A stretch of 64,000 nucleotides of DNA from Ilex aquifolium (Eukaryota > Streptophyta > Magnoliopsida > Aquifoliales > Aquifoliaceae), in assembly GCA_951799425.1 (NCBI GenBank), contig OX637397.1:13940064-14004063 (forward strand), written 5' to 3'. The notes below the pieces were generated by a model that worked only from the letters and a program-made list of their open reading frames with translations, was not told the origin of the DNA and did no database searches. Positions 10,454-20,522 of this stretch are shown here, piece after piece. Position 1 is the first letter of the stretch; each line of letters starts with the position of its first letter. A program made the position numbers and the translations under genes.

Positions 10454-11154
10454 AATAGTGCAGAGACTTCAATTTAATAATCAAAGTGATAAGATTCAAT
10501 CAAGGTAGTAATTTAAGAGGACAAAATGCTATTTCTCCAAACCTAATATATAGGACCCAATGTTATATACAATATGTATTTAAGAGATATGCATAAATTT
10601 TATCTCATTTTGTTCAGATTTTCACATTGTCGACATATAATAAAATTTAATTGTACCAAATGATTATATAATGAAATTAAACTAAATTTTTTTATTTTTA
10701 TCAATATATCGATAGTCATCTTGCATGTAATTCAACAATCTCCATTCAATTCTCCACATACCAACGTTTATGGACTGTGGAGGCTTTAATTTGGGGGCCA
10801 CTTTATCTTTGTCACTACCTAGGGGTGACACATCTCCTACTCCACAAAACTAGGACACATTGCAGAGCTGGAGGTCAACTGATCAAGTAAATATTCAATG
10901 CAATAATAGTATTACATTATTATTGGTACGTGATATTGTCTAGTGTAATTAATTTAAAATATTAATTTAAATTCACCTAATCACAAATGATTTGTATCGA
11001 TTTCAGATTAAAATCTGTTGCATAAACAAGTCTACAATGTATCTACATCATATTAAATTCTTTATTTTGTGTTTGGATGCAAAATGTCCTCAATGCAATA
11101 GTAAAACTTAGTTAGACGTCCATTTCTTTAGCTTCTAAAGAGATATGCTTAACC
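10454..11154. other. Intergenic sequence with a MITE-end relic
   Basis: Near 10883-10915 the text aagtaaatattcaatgcaat resembles the TIR of the MITE at 18-271, so a decayed relative is likely. No gene was seen. Confidence 0.4.
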
Positions 11155-11328
11155 TTTAGGGGTAGTTTACTGGTTGGGTATGTCATTTGGTAACTTAGAG
11201 ATTTCAGGTTTATTCTCAGTCACCCTTGTCCTTTTGGGAACATATTCTAAACCAGTTTAAGTCATGGTAACCAGTCGCTGAACTTGAAAGAGTAATCGAC
11301 ACAAGCCTAAACACCCCGTAAAAAAAAT
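11155..11328 (+). mobile_element. tRNA-derived SINE-like element
   Basis: A-box-like (tagtttactggttggg) and B-box-like (caggtttattctc) motifs lie about 40 bases apart near the 5' end. The 3' end carries cgacacaagcctaaacaccc and then an A-tail. A truncated copy with the same tail lies at 33013-33060. Confidence 0.5.
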
Positions 11329-11459
11329 AGAGATGGTTAACTTCGTATGTACTTCGCCGTCTAAATGACCTAACTCAGGCATTACTTCTCTCCACACTAT
11401 AACTTTATAATACAAAAACAGCCATTTGTATCATGTAGACTTCAAATATTATATTATTA

Positions 11460-11565
11460 CTAGCGATAACCCGTGCCTGAAGGCACTGTGTAATTCAAAA
11501 AATTCGACCATTGATCGTGGACATGAAAAAATAAGCAATAACCCGTGCTTAAAAGCACTATGTAA
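11460..11565 (-). mobile_element. Helitron 3' terminus, minus strand, with a second related end inside it
   Basis: On the minus strand the palindrome gtgccttcaggcac is followed by gggttatcg, CTAG and T, ending at 11460. About 75 bp inside, a second decayed hairpin (gtgcttttaagcac, gggttattgct) repeats the same layout at about 11535-11555. The hairpin matches the Helitron end at 8526-8554, so both belong to one family in opposite orientation. The 5' end was not found. Confidence 0.55.
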
Positions 11566-12589
11566 TGAAAAAAATTGTCAATCAAAAATAGAAGAAGAAA
11601 TAATTCATTGGCATTATTTGTACAGATACATGGAACAATAACTATGCACACCAATATTGAGAAATTAAACAAATATATAAAAGCAACTGTAACTCATTTA
11701 CATAGAGGCAAATATATCAATGGTAAAAGAAAAACACATTATGAACACTAATATTAGAATGGCAAAAAATTGAAATTTCTTCAAATCACATTGATTACAA
11801 CAAATCCACACTATAGTACTCCATCAATTTCTCTGCCAATCTAATTATCTGTTCAAAAGAAAAGAACCCAACAAAATTTCTAGCTTCTAATCTCATAAAG
11901 AACCTAACACAGTATTATGTGTGTTTTAAAAGTAGCCAAGGATGTGCTTTGAGTTTTACCTAACATCTGTTCTTGTCACTCTTGAATTTGAACAGTTACG
12001 ATGGATTAAAATTCACATAATATATTTGAGGCATATCAACTCACATACAACGAATTCAAAAAATTGATTTGATGACTTGGAACATCAATCCAAGTATCAA
12101 ATTTGTAGAACCAATTTCAGAGGTGCTCCTGATATATTCTCAAATTAGCAACTATAACGGATGGTCGTTGCACGAAAGCTCAAGTCATACACCTAAGTTA
12201 CTTTAGAGTAACATTTAAAGTAATATGGGCAGTTTCATATTATAGCAATCAAAAATCAAATTCACAAATTGTTGAAATAATCCACTGATGCACAATAGAA
12301 CATTTCAACATAAAATTACCTTCCTTCTAATTTTTCCAAATTTTTCGTCGTGCTCCAAGTTAAGACGAACTTGACAAACTGATTTTTGCAATTGTCAGCA
12401 TGTAACAATTCCAATAGTTGTTTTCAATAATATCAAATAATCGCAAACCTAGGTTAATTTCAAGGAAGTAAAAAAAAAATCAAAAGCAGACTCATAAATG
12501 AAAGCCCATTATCTAGGCTGGGCAAACCCATCTGTTGAATAATTGCCTTAAAATATCAAATTTGACAAATGTGTGTGTTGAAATATTTC
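11566..12589. other. AT-rich stretch, possibly Helitron body
   Basis: No open frame, exon pattern or terminal repeat was recognised. Confidence 0.35.
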
Positions 12590-13085
12590 TTTATTCTGGT
12601 TATGTTACCTTTGGGGATAAGGAGAAGGTAGTCGCCCAAGCTTATAAAGACCTAGCAGGCACAATGTGGTCCAAGCTCAGTCAAGATCATCAGGGAGCTG
12701 CGTCACCAAGGGAGCATTCAGGAGCATCATCCTCGCCCGTTGAGAAGAGGTCGCCAAACTATTTAATTATTATTAAGTCGCCTCAATCCATTATGACTAT
12801 TAAATTGCCTCAATCGGTTATGACTGCCAGATTAGCTATTTAATTACTATCCATTATGAGGCGACTATAAATTGTAATGCCCGCCAGCACTTGGGGCAAC
12901 ACACTCAATCGAGCACATCTCTCATCTCCCTCTCATAGCTTGTAACTCTCTGCTCTCCATACACACTTGAGTTAATAAAATACCCGACGACCCTAGCCAT
13001 TCAAAGTAGACGTAGGTCACATTGACCGAACCATTATAAACCTTATCTTGCTTTTGTCTCTATCTCTCACTTATCAATTACTGCA
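12590..13085 (+). mobile_element. LTR fragment, family uncertain
   Basis: The text near 13005-13050 (gtagacgtaggtcacattga, then ccgaaccattataaa) matches the kind of U5 sequence common at the ends of plant LTRs. Upstream are a TATA-like tataaa (12866) and an aataaa near 12975. No internal domain or second LTR was found. The frame at 12535-12843 crosses this region and does not look like a real gene. Confidence 0.4.
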
Positions 13086-13623
13086 TTTTTTATTGTTCAA
13101 TTGACAAGTAGTGTACAACCCCAATTTGTGCATCATCACCTTTAGCTACGTGGGTGGAAGTACTTGATGGTTTTGGAAGCATTGGAATGTGGGGGTGGTT
13201 GTTGTGAAGTCAAGATCAGGAAAGGAGTACTGCCAGAGATCTCTCCATCGTTTTGATAAGATGCCAGTTTGTGCAATGAATCTGATGGGAAGAAAGAAGA
13301 AAATGTGATGAAGAACAGCGTCTAGAATAGAAGATCACTGATCTGGTCTTCGCCTGATCTGTCATATTCCTTGTTAGTGTTCAGAAGCTTTTTCTTCTTA
13401 GCAGATCCTGTTTCCATGAATCACTTGGTGTTTCCTGTGTTTCTTCAGTTTTTTGTCACTCTTGAGACTGTACATGTTTATGAGGTGAATAGATTAGGGT
13501 TTGAAACTTTCAACAGGTGGGACATGGAATAATACAAGAGAAGAGTGTTCGAGTTTGATTCGATTCAAAGCTCAAACAAGGGTTTAAAAAGATGACCCAA
13601 AAAAGAAAGGAAAATAGATATTA
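13086..13623. other. Stretch with nothing recognised, copia target
   Basis: Higher-complexity sequence without a supported gene. It ends in gatattagaccg, a motif repeated just beyond the copia element at about 19173. Confidence 0.35.
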
Positions 13624-13628
13624 GACCG

Positions 13629-13926
13629 TGTTGGAAAATTGGATCCAAAAGGTAGAAACGCGTCGTCCACAGGATACAACAACCCAGCCTAGTGACTGTT
13701 GCTTCACTCAGATCTGCACACATCTATGTGATTCGTAGATTTTAGAAATCTGTATCTCCTCCGCTAGTCCCACCCCTGCGCACGTGAGAGTCCCAAGACC
13801 TCTCTTTGATTCAAAGGCTAGATAACACTAGTCTATATATATACTCAAATATTTTTGGTTATGTAGTCGATGTGGGATTGAGTTCCCACACATAAAAAAC
13901 ACTATTTTAGTTAAAATATTCGAACA
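13629..13926 (-). repeat. 3' LTR of the copia element
   Basis: This is a 298-bp TG...CA repeat. The adjacent atcccccactt on the plus strand is the complement of a polypurine tract (aagtgggggat), which places the 3' LTR here for a minus-strand element. Confidence 0.88.
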
Positions 13927-14524
13927 ATCCCCCACTTATTTTAAATAAAAGATACACTATATAAGTAACCGGGCAATAAATAGAATATCATGCATTGCAA
14001 AAGTGGCAATGCTTTTAAACCTTTACTTAGTGCTTCAATGTTCCCGTACTAGAGTCAAAGTGGACTTAGCCTTTAAACGATGACTACTTGAGGATACGTA
14101 GAACCATATCACACACATGATATTCAAGGTGTCCAAAATCAAGCTTAAAAAACCAGCACATTCTCGGCCTTGTGCTTTATCCCAGTTTCTTGAGTGTTCT
14201 AGAGAATTAGCCCAAATTCTCATAGGAAGCGGCCCATCTTCCACACTCATATAGGTGAGTCTATCAAGGATGTTCTCGTAACTAAGACATCCCACCCAAA
14301 AAGGGCTATAGAACTCATTAAGAGATATTGATCTCATCCTCCAAATTTTCGTTACGAGATCACATGTACTTTACACCATAGGGATGAACAATGAATATAA
14401 AATTTCAATGATATAAATTTCATTAGTACATGTTTCACAAACCAAGTCACTCTATGATTCGTTTGTCCCATTAACCTAGTTCTTGGGATCTCCAGTCCCT
14501 AGGTTAGGTATCCTCATATGTGAC
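13927..14524 (-). other. Copia 3' non-coding region between pol and the 3' LTR
   Basis: About 600 bp without a conserved domain; long 3' regions after pol are known in this lineage. The 100-codon frame at 14035-14337 is not supported as a gene. Confidence 0.6.
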
Positions 14525-17506
14525 TTAATCAGATATGGGCTTGAGTCCAATCCCCCTCGATATACTCCAGATCTTTTCTCTAGCTAGAGCTTTTGTTAAC
14601 GGATCGGCAAGATTGTCAGTCGATCTCACATAATCAACATTGATCGCACCATTATTCAGGTATGATCTCACAGTACTGTGCTTTCTTCTCACAGATCTGG
14701 ATTTTCCATTATAGTACTTATTACGTACTCTACCTATTGCGGCATTGCTGTCACAATGAATTAACACAGGTGGCATTGGTTTTGCCCACAAAGGTATATC
14801 ATACAATAAATCACGAAGCCATCCAGCTTCCTCACTAGCTGAAGCTAGCGCAATCAATTCAGCTTCCATTGTTGACTTTGCAATAATCTGCTGCTTCTTT
14901 GATTTCCAACTTATGGCTCTACCACCTAAAGTAAAAACATAACCTGTAGTGGACATAGAATCACCCGATAGGGTGTTCCAATCTGCATCACAGTAACCTT
15001 CAAGTACAGCAGGATAATTCTTATAAAATAAACCAACATGTATAGTTCTTTTTAGATATCTCATAAGACGATATATTGCATTCCAATGATCCATACTAGG
15101 TCTACTAGTAAATCTACCAAGTACACCCACCGCATAGGCAATATCAGGTCTAGTACAATCAGTGGCATATCTAAGACTACCAATTATGCTTGCATATTCT
15201 ATTTGAGTAATTACATCACTTTTTTTTTCTGTTGAAAATAAATGAATGTTTAAATCAAAAGGTGTGCAAGCAGGTTTACAATCAAAAAAGTTATATTTTT
15301 TCAAAATTTTTTCTATGTAATGAGATTGATCAAGCATAATTCCATCAACGCTCTTTGTGATTTTCATGCCAAGAATCACATTTGCTTGACCCAAGTCTTT
15401 CATGTCAAAATTTTTGTTTAGTAAAACCTTGGTAGTTTCAATCACATATAAGCTAGTGCCAAATATCAAAAGATCATCAACATATAAATAAATAATAATA
15501 TGTTCACCATTTTCAGACTTTGAATAAATACATTTGTCACTCTCATTAGCCTTAAACCCATTAGCTAAAACACATTGATCAAATTTTTCGTGCCATTGCT
15601 TGGGTGCTTGTTTAAGGCCATATAAATATTTAGTTAATTTACAAACTTTATTTTCATGACCTTGATGCATAAACCCTTCTGGTTGATCCATATAAATTTC
15701 TTCCTCTAGATCACCATTCAAAAAAGCTGTTTTTACATCCTTTTGATGTATTTCTAAATTATGTATAGCAGCTATAGATATTAGCAATCTTATGGATGTA
15801 ATTCTAGAGACAGGAGAAAACGTATCAAAGAAATCTAAATCTTCCTTTTGTTTAAAACATTTAGCTACTAACCTCGCTTTATACTTATCTATCGTTCCAT
15901 CAGATTTGAGCTTTCTCTTTAACACCCATTTGCAACCTATAGTTTTACAACCAGGAGGTAAATCTACCAATTTCCATGTTTTGTTTGTTATGAGTGAATC
16001 ATATTCATCATTTACAGCTTCTCTCCATAAGTCTGAATCGGGAGATGTTAAGACTTCTTGTAAATTGGTTGGATCCCCTTCAACATTATAAACAATGTAA
16101 TCTGAACCAAAGTCTTTTTCTACTCTACTCCTCTTACTCCTCCTAGGTTCATATTCTTTTTGTTCTATATTTTCGGTCAATGATGAACTAGGAATATCAC
16201 TAGGCTTTGGCATATTATCATCACCCCCACTATTTTTATATTTAAAAGGAAATTTATCTTCATGAAATATAGCATCTAGTGATTCAATTACCACATTATT
16301 CTCTAGGTCTAAAAATCTATATGCTTTACTGGCTAGTGCATATCCAATGAATACACATCTAGATGCTCTTATTCCTAATTTAGGAATTTTAGGATCAGTC
16401 ATCCTAACATAAGCTAAACAGCCCCACACTCTAATGTAATTCAAATTAGGCTTTCTTTTCCTCCACAGTTCATAAGGAGTAATTAGATTTTGTTTACGAG
16501 GAACTGTATTCATAACATAATTTCCAGTTAAAACTGCTTCTCCCCACAAATTTTTAGGTGCACTAGAACTAGCTAACATAACATTGGTTAGGTTGATCAA
16601 AGTTCTATTTTTACGTTCAGCTACACCATTAGATTGAGGAGAGTATGGTGGTGTGGTTTCATGAACTATTCCTAAAGATTGTATATGTTCAATTAATCCA
16701 AGTGATTCATACTCTCTACCTCTATCACCTCTCAATCGTTTAATTTTTCTATCAAAACGATTTTCTACTTCTTTAATAAACACGGTGAGTTTTTCAAAAG
16801 CATCACTTTTATTTTTCATAAGATAAACATAAGTGTATTTTGAAAAGTCATCGATGAAAGTTATAAAATATTTTTTTCCACCACGAGTCAAAATTCCTTC
16901 AAATTCACATATGTCCGTATGTATCAATTCTAATAATTCAGAATTTCTTTCTACTTTGATATGAGGCTGTTTTGTTATTTTTGTCATGCTACAATATTCA
17001 CATTTTTCAAAATTATTGTGTAACTTAGGCAATAAACCTACATGACTCATATTTTTCAAATATTTGCTATTAACATGACAAAGACGAGCATGCCACATAT
17101 TCACACAAGAAACAATATAAACGGAAGAAGTAGTTTTATTCATTTCAACATTCAGCTTAAGCATACCATCACAAGCATAACCTTTCCCAACAAATGACCC
17201 ATTCTTGGTCAAAACAAACTGATCAGATTCTATGGTTTGTTTGAAACCAGCCTTATTTAAAAGATAACCAGAAACCAAATTCTTTCTAATTTCAGGAGTG
17301 TGAAGAACATCTCTTAGGGTCAAAACTCGGTCAGAGGTAAATTTGAGTTTGACATCTCTCATGCCCAAAACATTCACAGTATGTGAATCACCAAACAACA
17401 CTTTTTTTATCATTTCCAAAGGGAGAGAAAGACTTGAACCAAGATTTATCATGACAAACATGCCTGGAAGCTCCAGAATCTGCCCACCACCCTTCACTAT
17501 TCTCAA
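14525..17506 (-). CDS. Copia pol: integrase, reverse transcriptase, RNase H
   Basis: A 993-codon frame carries the enzymatic core of the element. The N-terminal part is the tail of the protease and the integrase zinc region (WHARLCHVN, then CEYC). The integrase core follows ([39 protein letters not shown]), with DDE-type acidic residues visible in HTD and DDF. The reverse transcriptase shows [10 protein letters not shown] near the middle of the C-terminal half. RNase H is marked by GYCDADW and [11 protein letters not shown], and the frame ends near [10 protein letters not shown]. Its role is reverse transcription and integration of the element's own RNA. The catalytic landmarks look preserved; gag lies just upstream in another frame. 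Confidence 0.93.
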   Translation of the reverse strand: MRIVKGGGQILELPGMFVMINLGSSLSLPLEMIKKVLFGDSHTVNVLGMRDVKLKFTSDRVLTLRDVLHTPEIRKNLVSGYLLNKAGFKQTIESDQFVLTKNGSFVGKGYACDGMLKLNVEMNKTTSSVYIVSCVNMWHARLCHVNSKYLKNMSHVGLLPKLHNNFEKCEYCSMTKITKQPHIKVERNSELLELIHTDICEFEGILTRGGKKYFITFIDDFSKYTYVYLMKNKSDAFEKLTVFIKEVENRFDRKIKRLRGDRGREYESLGLIEHIQSLGIVHETTPPYSPQSNGVAERKNRTLINLTNVMLASSSAPKNLWGEAVLTGNYVMNTVPRKQNLITPYELWRKRKPNLNYIRVWGCLAYVRMTDPKIPKLGIRASRCVFIGYALASKAYRFLDLENNVVIESLDAIFHEDKFPFKYKNSGGDDNMPKPSDIPSSSLTENIEQKEYEPRRSKRSRVEKDFGSDYIVYNVEGDPTNLQEVLTSPDSDLWREAVNDEYDSLITNKTWKLVDLPPGCKTIGCKWVLKRKLKSDGTIDKYKARLVAKCFKQKEDLDFFDTFSPVSRITSIRLLISIAAIHNLEIHQKDVKTAFLNGDLEEEIYMDQPEGFMHQGHENKVCKLTKYLYGLKQAPKQWHEKFDQCVLANGFKANESDKCIYSKSENGEHIIIYLYVDDLLIFGTSLYVIETTKVLLNKNFDMKDLGQANVILGMKITKSVDGIMLDQSHYIEKILKKYNFFDCKPACTPFDLNIHLFSTEKKSDVITQIEYASIIGSLRYATDCTRPDIAYAVGVLGRFTSRPSMDHWNAIYRLMRYLKRTIHVGLFYKNYPAVLEGYCDADWNTLSGDSMSTTGYVFTLGGRAISWKSKKQQIIAKSTMEAELIALASASEEAGWLRDLLYDIPLWAKPMPPVLIHCDSNAAIGRVRNKYYNGKSRSVRRKHSTVRSYLNNGAINVDYVRSTDNLADPLTKALAREKIWSISRGIGLKPISD

Positions 17507-17573
17507 TAAAATTAACCTCAGAAATCATGGCAACAAGAGGTTCCTCGGTCACATTAGCTTGAGGAGCATAACC

Positions 17574-18545
17574 TCATTTTTTAAAACGACAATCTTTTGC
17601 AAAATGGCCAGACTTCCCACACACAAAACAAGCACCACTATTTGACTGATTATTTTTATTATATGGTACTTGTTTGGAAGGGGGTCCTTGGTTTGGTGCT
17701 TGGTTCCATTTCTTTTGAAAATAATTTTTATTTGAAGCCCCATTAAACCTTTTCATGTTATTACCTTTAGGCTTCAAATAAGCAATGTTTCTATTATTTT
17801 GACCCTTAGAGATGTTATCATTAGATGTGATAAAGTGTACCTTATTGTTGTTTCCATTACCATTGCCATTGAGATTCCCGTTAGTGTCGTTTGTCTTGTC
17901 TTGTTTTCTGGCCTCTTCCTCAATTCGAAGTCGAGCCATTAGATTCACCATGCTTAATTCTGATTGCTTGTGACGAAATCCCTTTTGATACTCCTTCCAT
18001 GAACCCGGCAGTTTGTCGATAACCGCTGCGACTTGCATTTGTTCATCTACCTTGATTCCTTCGGACACAATTTCATGAACAATCATCTGTAACTCATGTG
18101 TTTGAGCAATTACAGATTTATTTTCCACCATCTGAAATTTAAAATAGCGGCTACAAGCATATTTTTTCGTCCCTGCTTCTTCTGTGTCATACTTCGCCTC
18201 CAAAGCTTTCCAAATCTTCTTGGCAGAAGAATATGAATTGGAATAGTAATCATATAGCTCATTGGAAAGACAATTGAGCAAATAATTGCGACAATTATCT
18301 TCGTCAGTCTCCCATAGAGCTAAATTCTTTTCATGCTCTGCTAACTCTTCTGCAGTCATACCTTCCTTGTTCACCTTGTTTGGATTTTTTGAAGTGAGAA
18401 TCCAAGCGACCTTCATCAGTTTGAGATAGAACAGAACTTTCTTCGCCCATCTTTTGAAGAACTGTCCACTGAATCGAAACGGTTTGTTAAGATCGTTTGA
18501 TCCAGCAGATGAAACAGTAGAAGCGGCTATCGCAGAATTCTCCAT
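17574..18545 (-). CDS. Copia gag (nucleocapsid-type) protein
   Basis: A 323-codon frame begins at an ATG only about 21 bases after the 5' LTR. The N-terminal two thirds is the plant copia gag domain (FSGQFFKRWAKKVLFYLKLM, later YDYYSNSYSSAKKIWKALEA). An Asn/Gly-rich linker follows, then a CCHC zinc knuckle, CFVCGKSGHFAKDC, close to the C-terminus. The protein would form the intracellular virus-like particle and bind the element's RNA. Family knowledge places gag and pol in one polyprotein; here they are separate frames. Confidence 0.9.
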   Translation of the reverse strand: MENSAIAASTVSSAGSNDLNKPFRFSGQFFKRWAKKVLFYLKLMKVAWILTSKNPNKVNKEGMTAEELAEHEKNLALWETDEDNCRNYLLNCLSNELYDYYSNSYSSAKKIWKALEAKYDTEEAGTKKYACSRYFKFQMVENKSVIAQTHELQMIVHEIVSEGIKVDEQMQVAAVIDKLPGSWKEYQKGFRHKQSELSMVNLMARLRIEEEARKQDKTNDTNGNLNGNGNGNNNKVHFITSNDNISKGQNNRNIAYLKPKGNNMKRFNGASNKNYFQKKWNQAPNQGPPSKQVPYNKNNQSNSGACFVCGKSGHFAKDCRFKK

Positions 18546-18566
18546 CGGGATCGAATCGTCTTAAAT

Positions 18567-19145
18567 TGTTGGAAAATTGGATCCAAATAAAGTGAACGGC
18601 AGGGTGAGGCGCGGACTAGGTCGCTCTCTTAAGACGATTCGCGTCCCTTTATGAAAGAGTCACAGTGCAAAAGGTAGAAACGCGTCGTCCCCAAGATACA
18701 ACAGCCCAGCCTATTGACTGTTGCTTCACTCAGATCTGCACAATCGAATGAAGCAGAAGCTTCACACACACCTTTGAATATTGCCCAGAGACTTATATTT
18801 TATGAGAAGATAGTTGATATGATATTGTATCTGTCTGTACTGAAAATACATATATATATATATATACGAATAATATATGTGTTTAATAGTCTGTAATTAC
18901 TTTTATATTTAATTGGATAATAACTCAAAATATGGTTGTTGGAATACTAGCCGTTAGAGGTTTTTGGTATTCATCTCCTCCGCTAGTCCCACCCCTGCGT
19001 ATGTGAGAGTCCCAAGACCTCTATTTGATTCAAAGGCTAGATAACACTAGTCTATATATATACTCAAATATCTTTGGTTATGTAGTCGATGTGGGATTGA
19101 GTTCCCACACATAAAAAACACTCTTTTAGTTAAAATATTCTAACA
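18567..19145 (-). repeat. 5' LTR of the copia element
   Basis: This is a 579-bp TG...CA repeat, about twice the length of its partner, but closely matching it in the shared parts. It contains cttaagacgattcgcgtccc at 18637-18656, an inverted copy of the sequence just inside the LTR (18547-18563). Confidence 0.85.
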
Positions 19146-19150
19146 GACCG

Positions 19151-19590
19151 AAACAAAAATAAAAAAAATGAAAGCTGGATATTAGACCGAAACAAAAATT
19201 AAAAGATGACCAACGGTGAGGGGTGTTTAGGCCCTTGTAAGTGTTTGTCAAGTAACGGAGGTGACAAATTATGATTTAACTGTAAGGGGTGTCAGTGATA
19301 TTTAAATATAAATTAGAAGGGGTTTTACTAATGTTTTGAATAATAGAGGGAGTGTTCTTGAAGATATGATAAATTAGGAGGGGTGTGACTAAAATTTTTC
19401 TTAAAATTAAGTATACTATATGATATACGTATATCATATGTAAGGGCATTTATGTAAAATAGCCTCCTCTGTTAACGCCGTTAGTGGAAAACTTTTGATG
19501 AGAGGTGTCAGTGAAATTTCAGAAGAAACAGGGGGTGTCATTGACTATATGGATAACTATAGGGGGTGTAAATGAAGTTTACTCAAAATA
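19151..19590. repeat. Decayed repeat end of 'protein-free' type
   Basis: The text has several ggggtgt-gt blocks (ggggtgtcagtg, gggggtgtcattga, gggggtgtaaatgaagttta), as in the right end of the long-TIR element at 8566-9839, and the same cgccgttaac-like motif. Only one end is visible; the copia element sits at its left border. Confidence 0.4.
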
Positions 19591-20500
19591 TTATAATGGT
19601 CTATAAATTATATGGGTTTTTTTTTTCACTTTGGTACTTTTTCTTTTCATTTTTATAGTCCTAAATTTTTTCTTATTTGAGTAAAATTAGTTCAATTGAA
19701 AGTTATGTTGGCCAACAAATGTAGTCGTATGCGTCTAGAGTGATCACACTTGATTGCTAGTTTTGGTAGCCCCATAAGTGCTTGCCCTCAAAAGAGGGTG
19801 TATTTTCACGAAGCTCTCAAGCGTAAGAGAAATTATCTTGTAGTAAATTGGAATAGAATTCCAAAGTCGTCTTATCAGGGAAATCGATTGTAGCCAAAGA
19901 TGATTAAAGAACATAAAAAGGTTCTTTGAAGTTAAGAGTGTTGTAGTAGCTAACTAAGTAAAAAGAAAATTTAATTAAGGAAAAGAACCAGATAATCATC
20001 GGATTTTATTCCATCCATGAACAAAAATTTATACTCCAAATCTATAACTCATCAAAGTTCATAATCAAACTCCCCCGAACAAATGGTATTCAACAAAAAC
20101 CGTAATTAGCAAAAATAGTGATTTTAATAACAAATAGATTGATGGAAGAATTTGTATCCCATTGATTGCATGGACTCTTGTTATTATCCCTACCAAAATC
20201 AATTGCCTACAAAAAATACAGGATATGACCAATCAATTAGGAGATGCATACAATAACATTTCTTTGTTATTGAGTACATCAATGCATTCACATATAATAT
20301 CAAGCTTGAAATTCAATAACCCAAAGCATCGAGCAAATTAAAAATAACATAAAGAGCTTAGACAAAAATACACTATGCATGCAGTATGGATGCAGCATCA
20401 AATACATCAAACTGGAGAGTTTTCAAAGCAATTCAAGATATACATTCATGGTGTGACTATAATAGTACTAATAGGAAGTGAAATGAGAGTTTCGCTCATG
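19591..20500. other. Intergenic stretch downstream of the NLR relic
   Basis: No gene or element was recognised. Confidence 0.4.
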
Positions 20501-20522
20501 TCGTGCTCTGTGGCATTCTTCC

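Larger units (their letters stand above)
13629..19145 (-). mobile_element. Ty1/copia LTR retrotransposon, 5.5 kb, Tork-like
   Basis: Both LTRs begin TGTTGGAA and end in AACA, and the element is flanked by a perfect 5-bp duplication, gaccg (13624-13628 and 19146-19150). In minus-strand order it has the 5' LTR, gag, protease, integrase, reverse transcriptase, RNase H, a roughly 600-bp 3' region, a purine tract and the 3' LTR. The integrase-before-RT order defines copia. It looks nearly whole, with about one visible break between the gag and pol frames. By hand count the shared LTR parts differ at about 10 sites in 270, so insertion is recent, on the order of a few million years. Confidence 0.92.

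Noticed and set aside
12535-12843. 102-codon plus-strand frame
   Set aside because: No recognisable protein; it crosses an LTR-like fragment with U5-type text downstream.
14035-14337. 100-codon frame between pol and the 3' LTR
   Set aside because: No domain; this region is non-coding in the copia lineage concerned.
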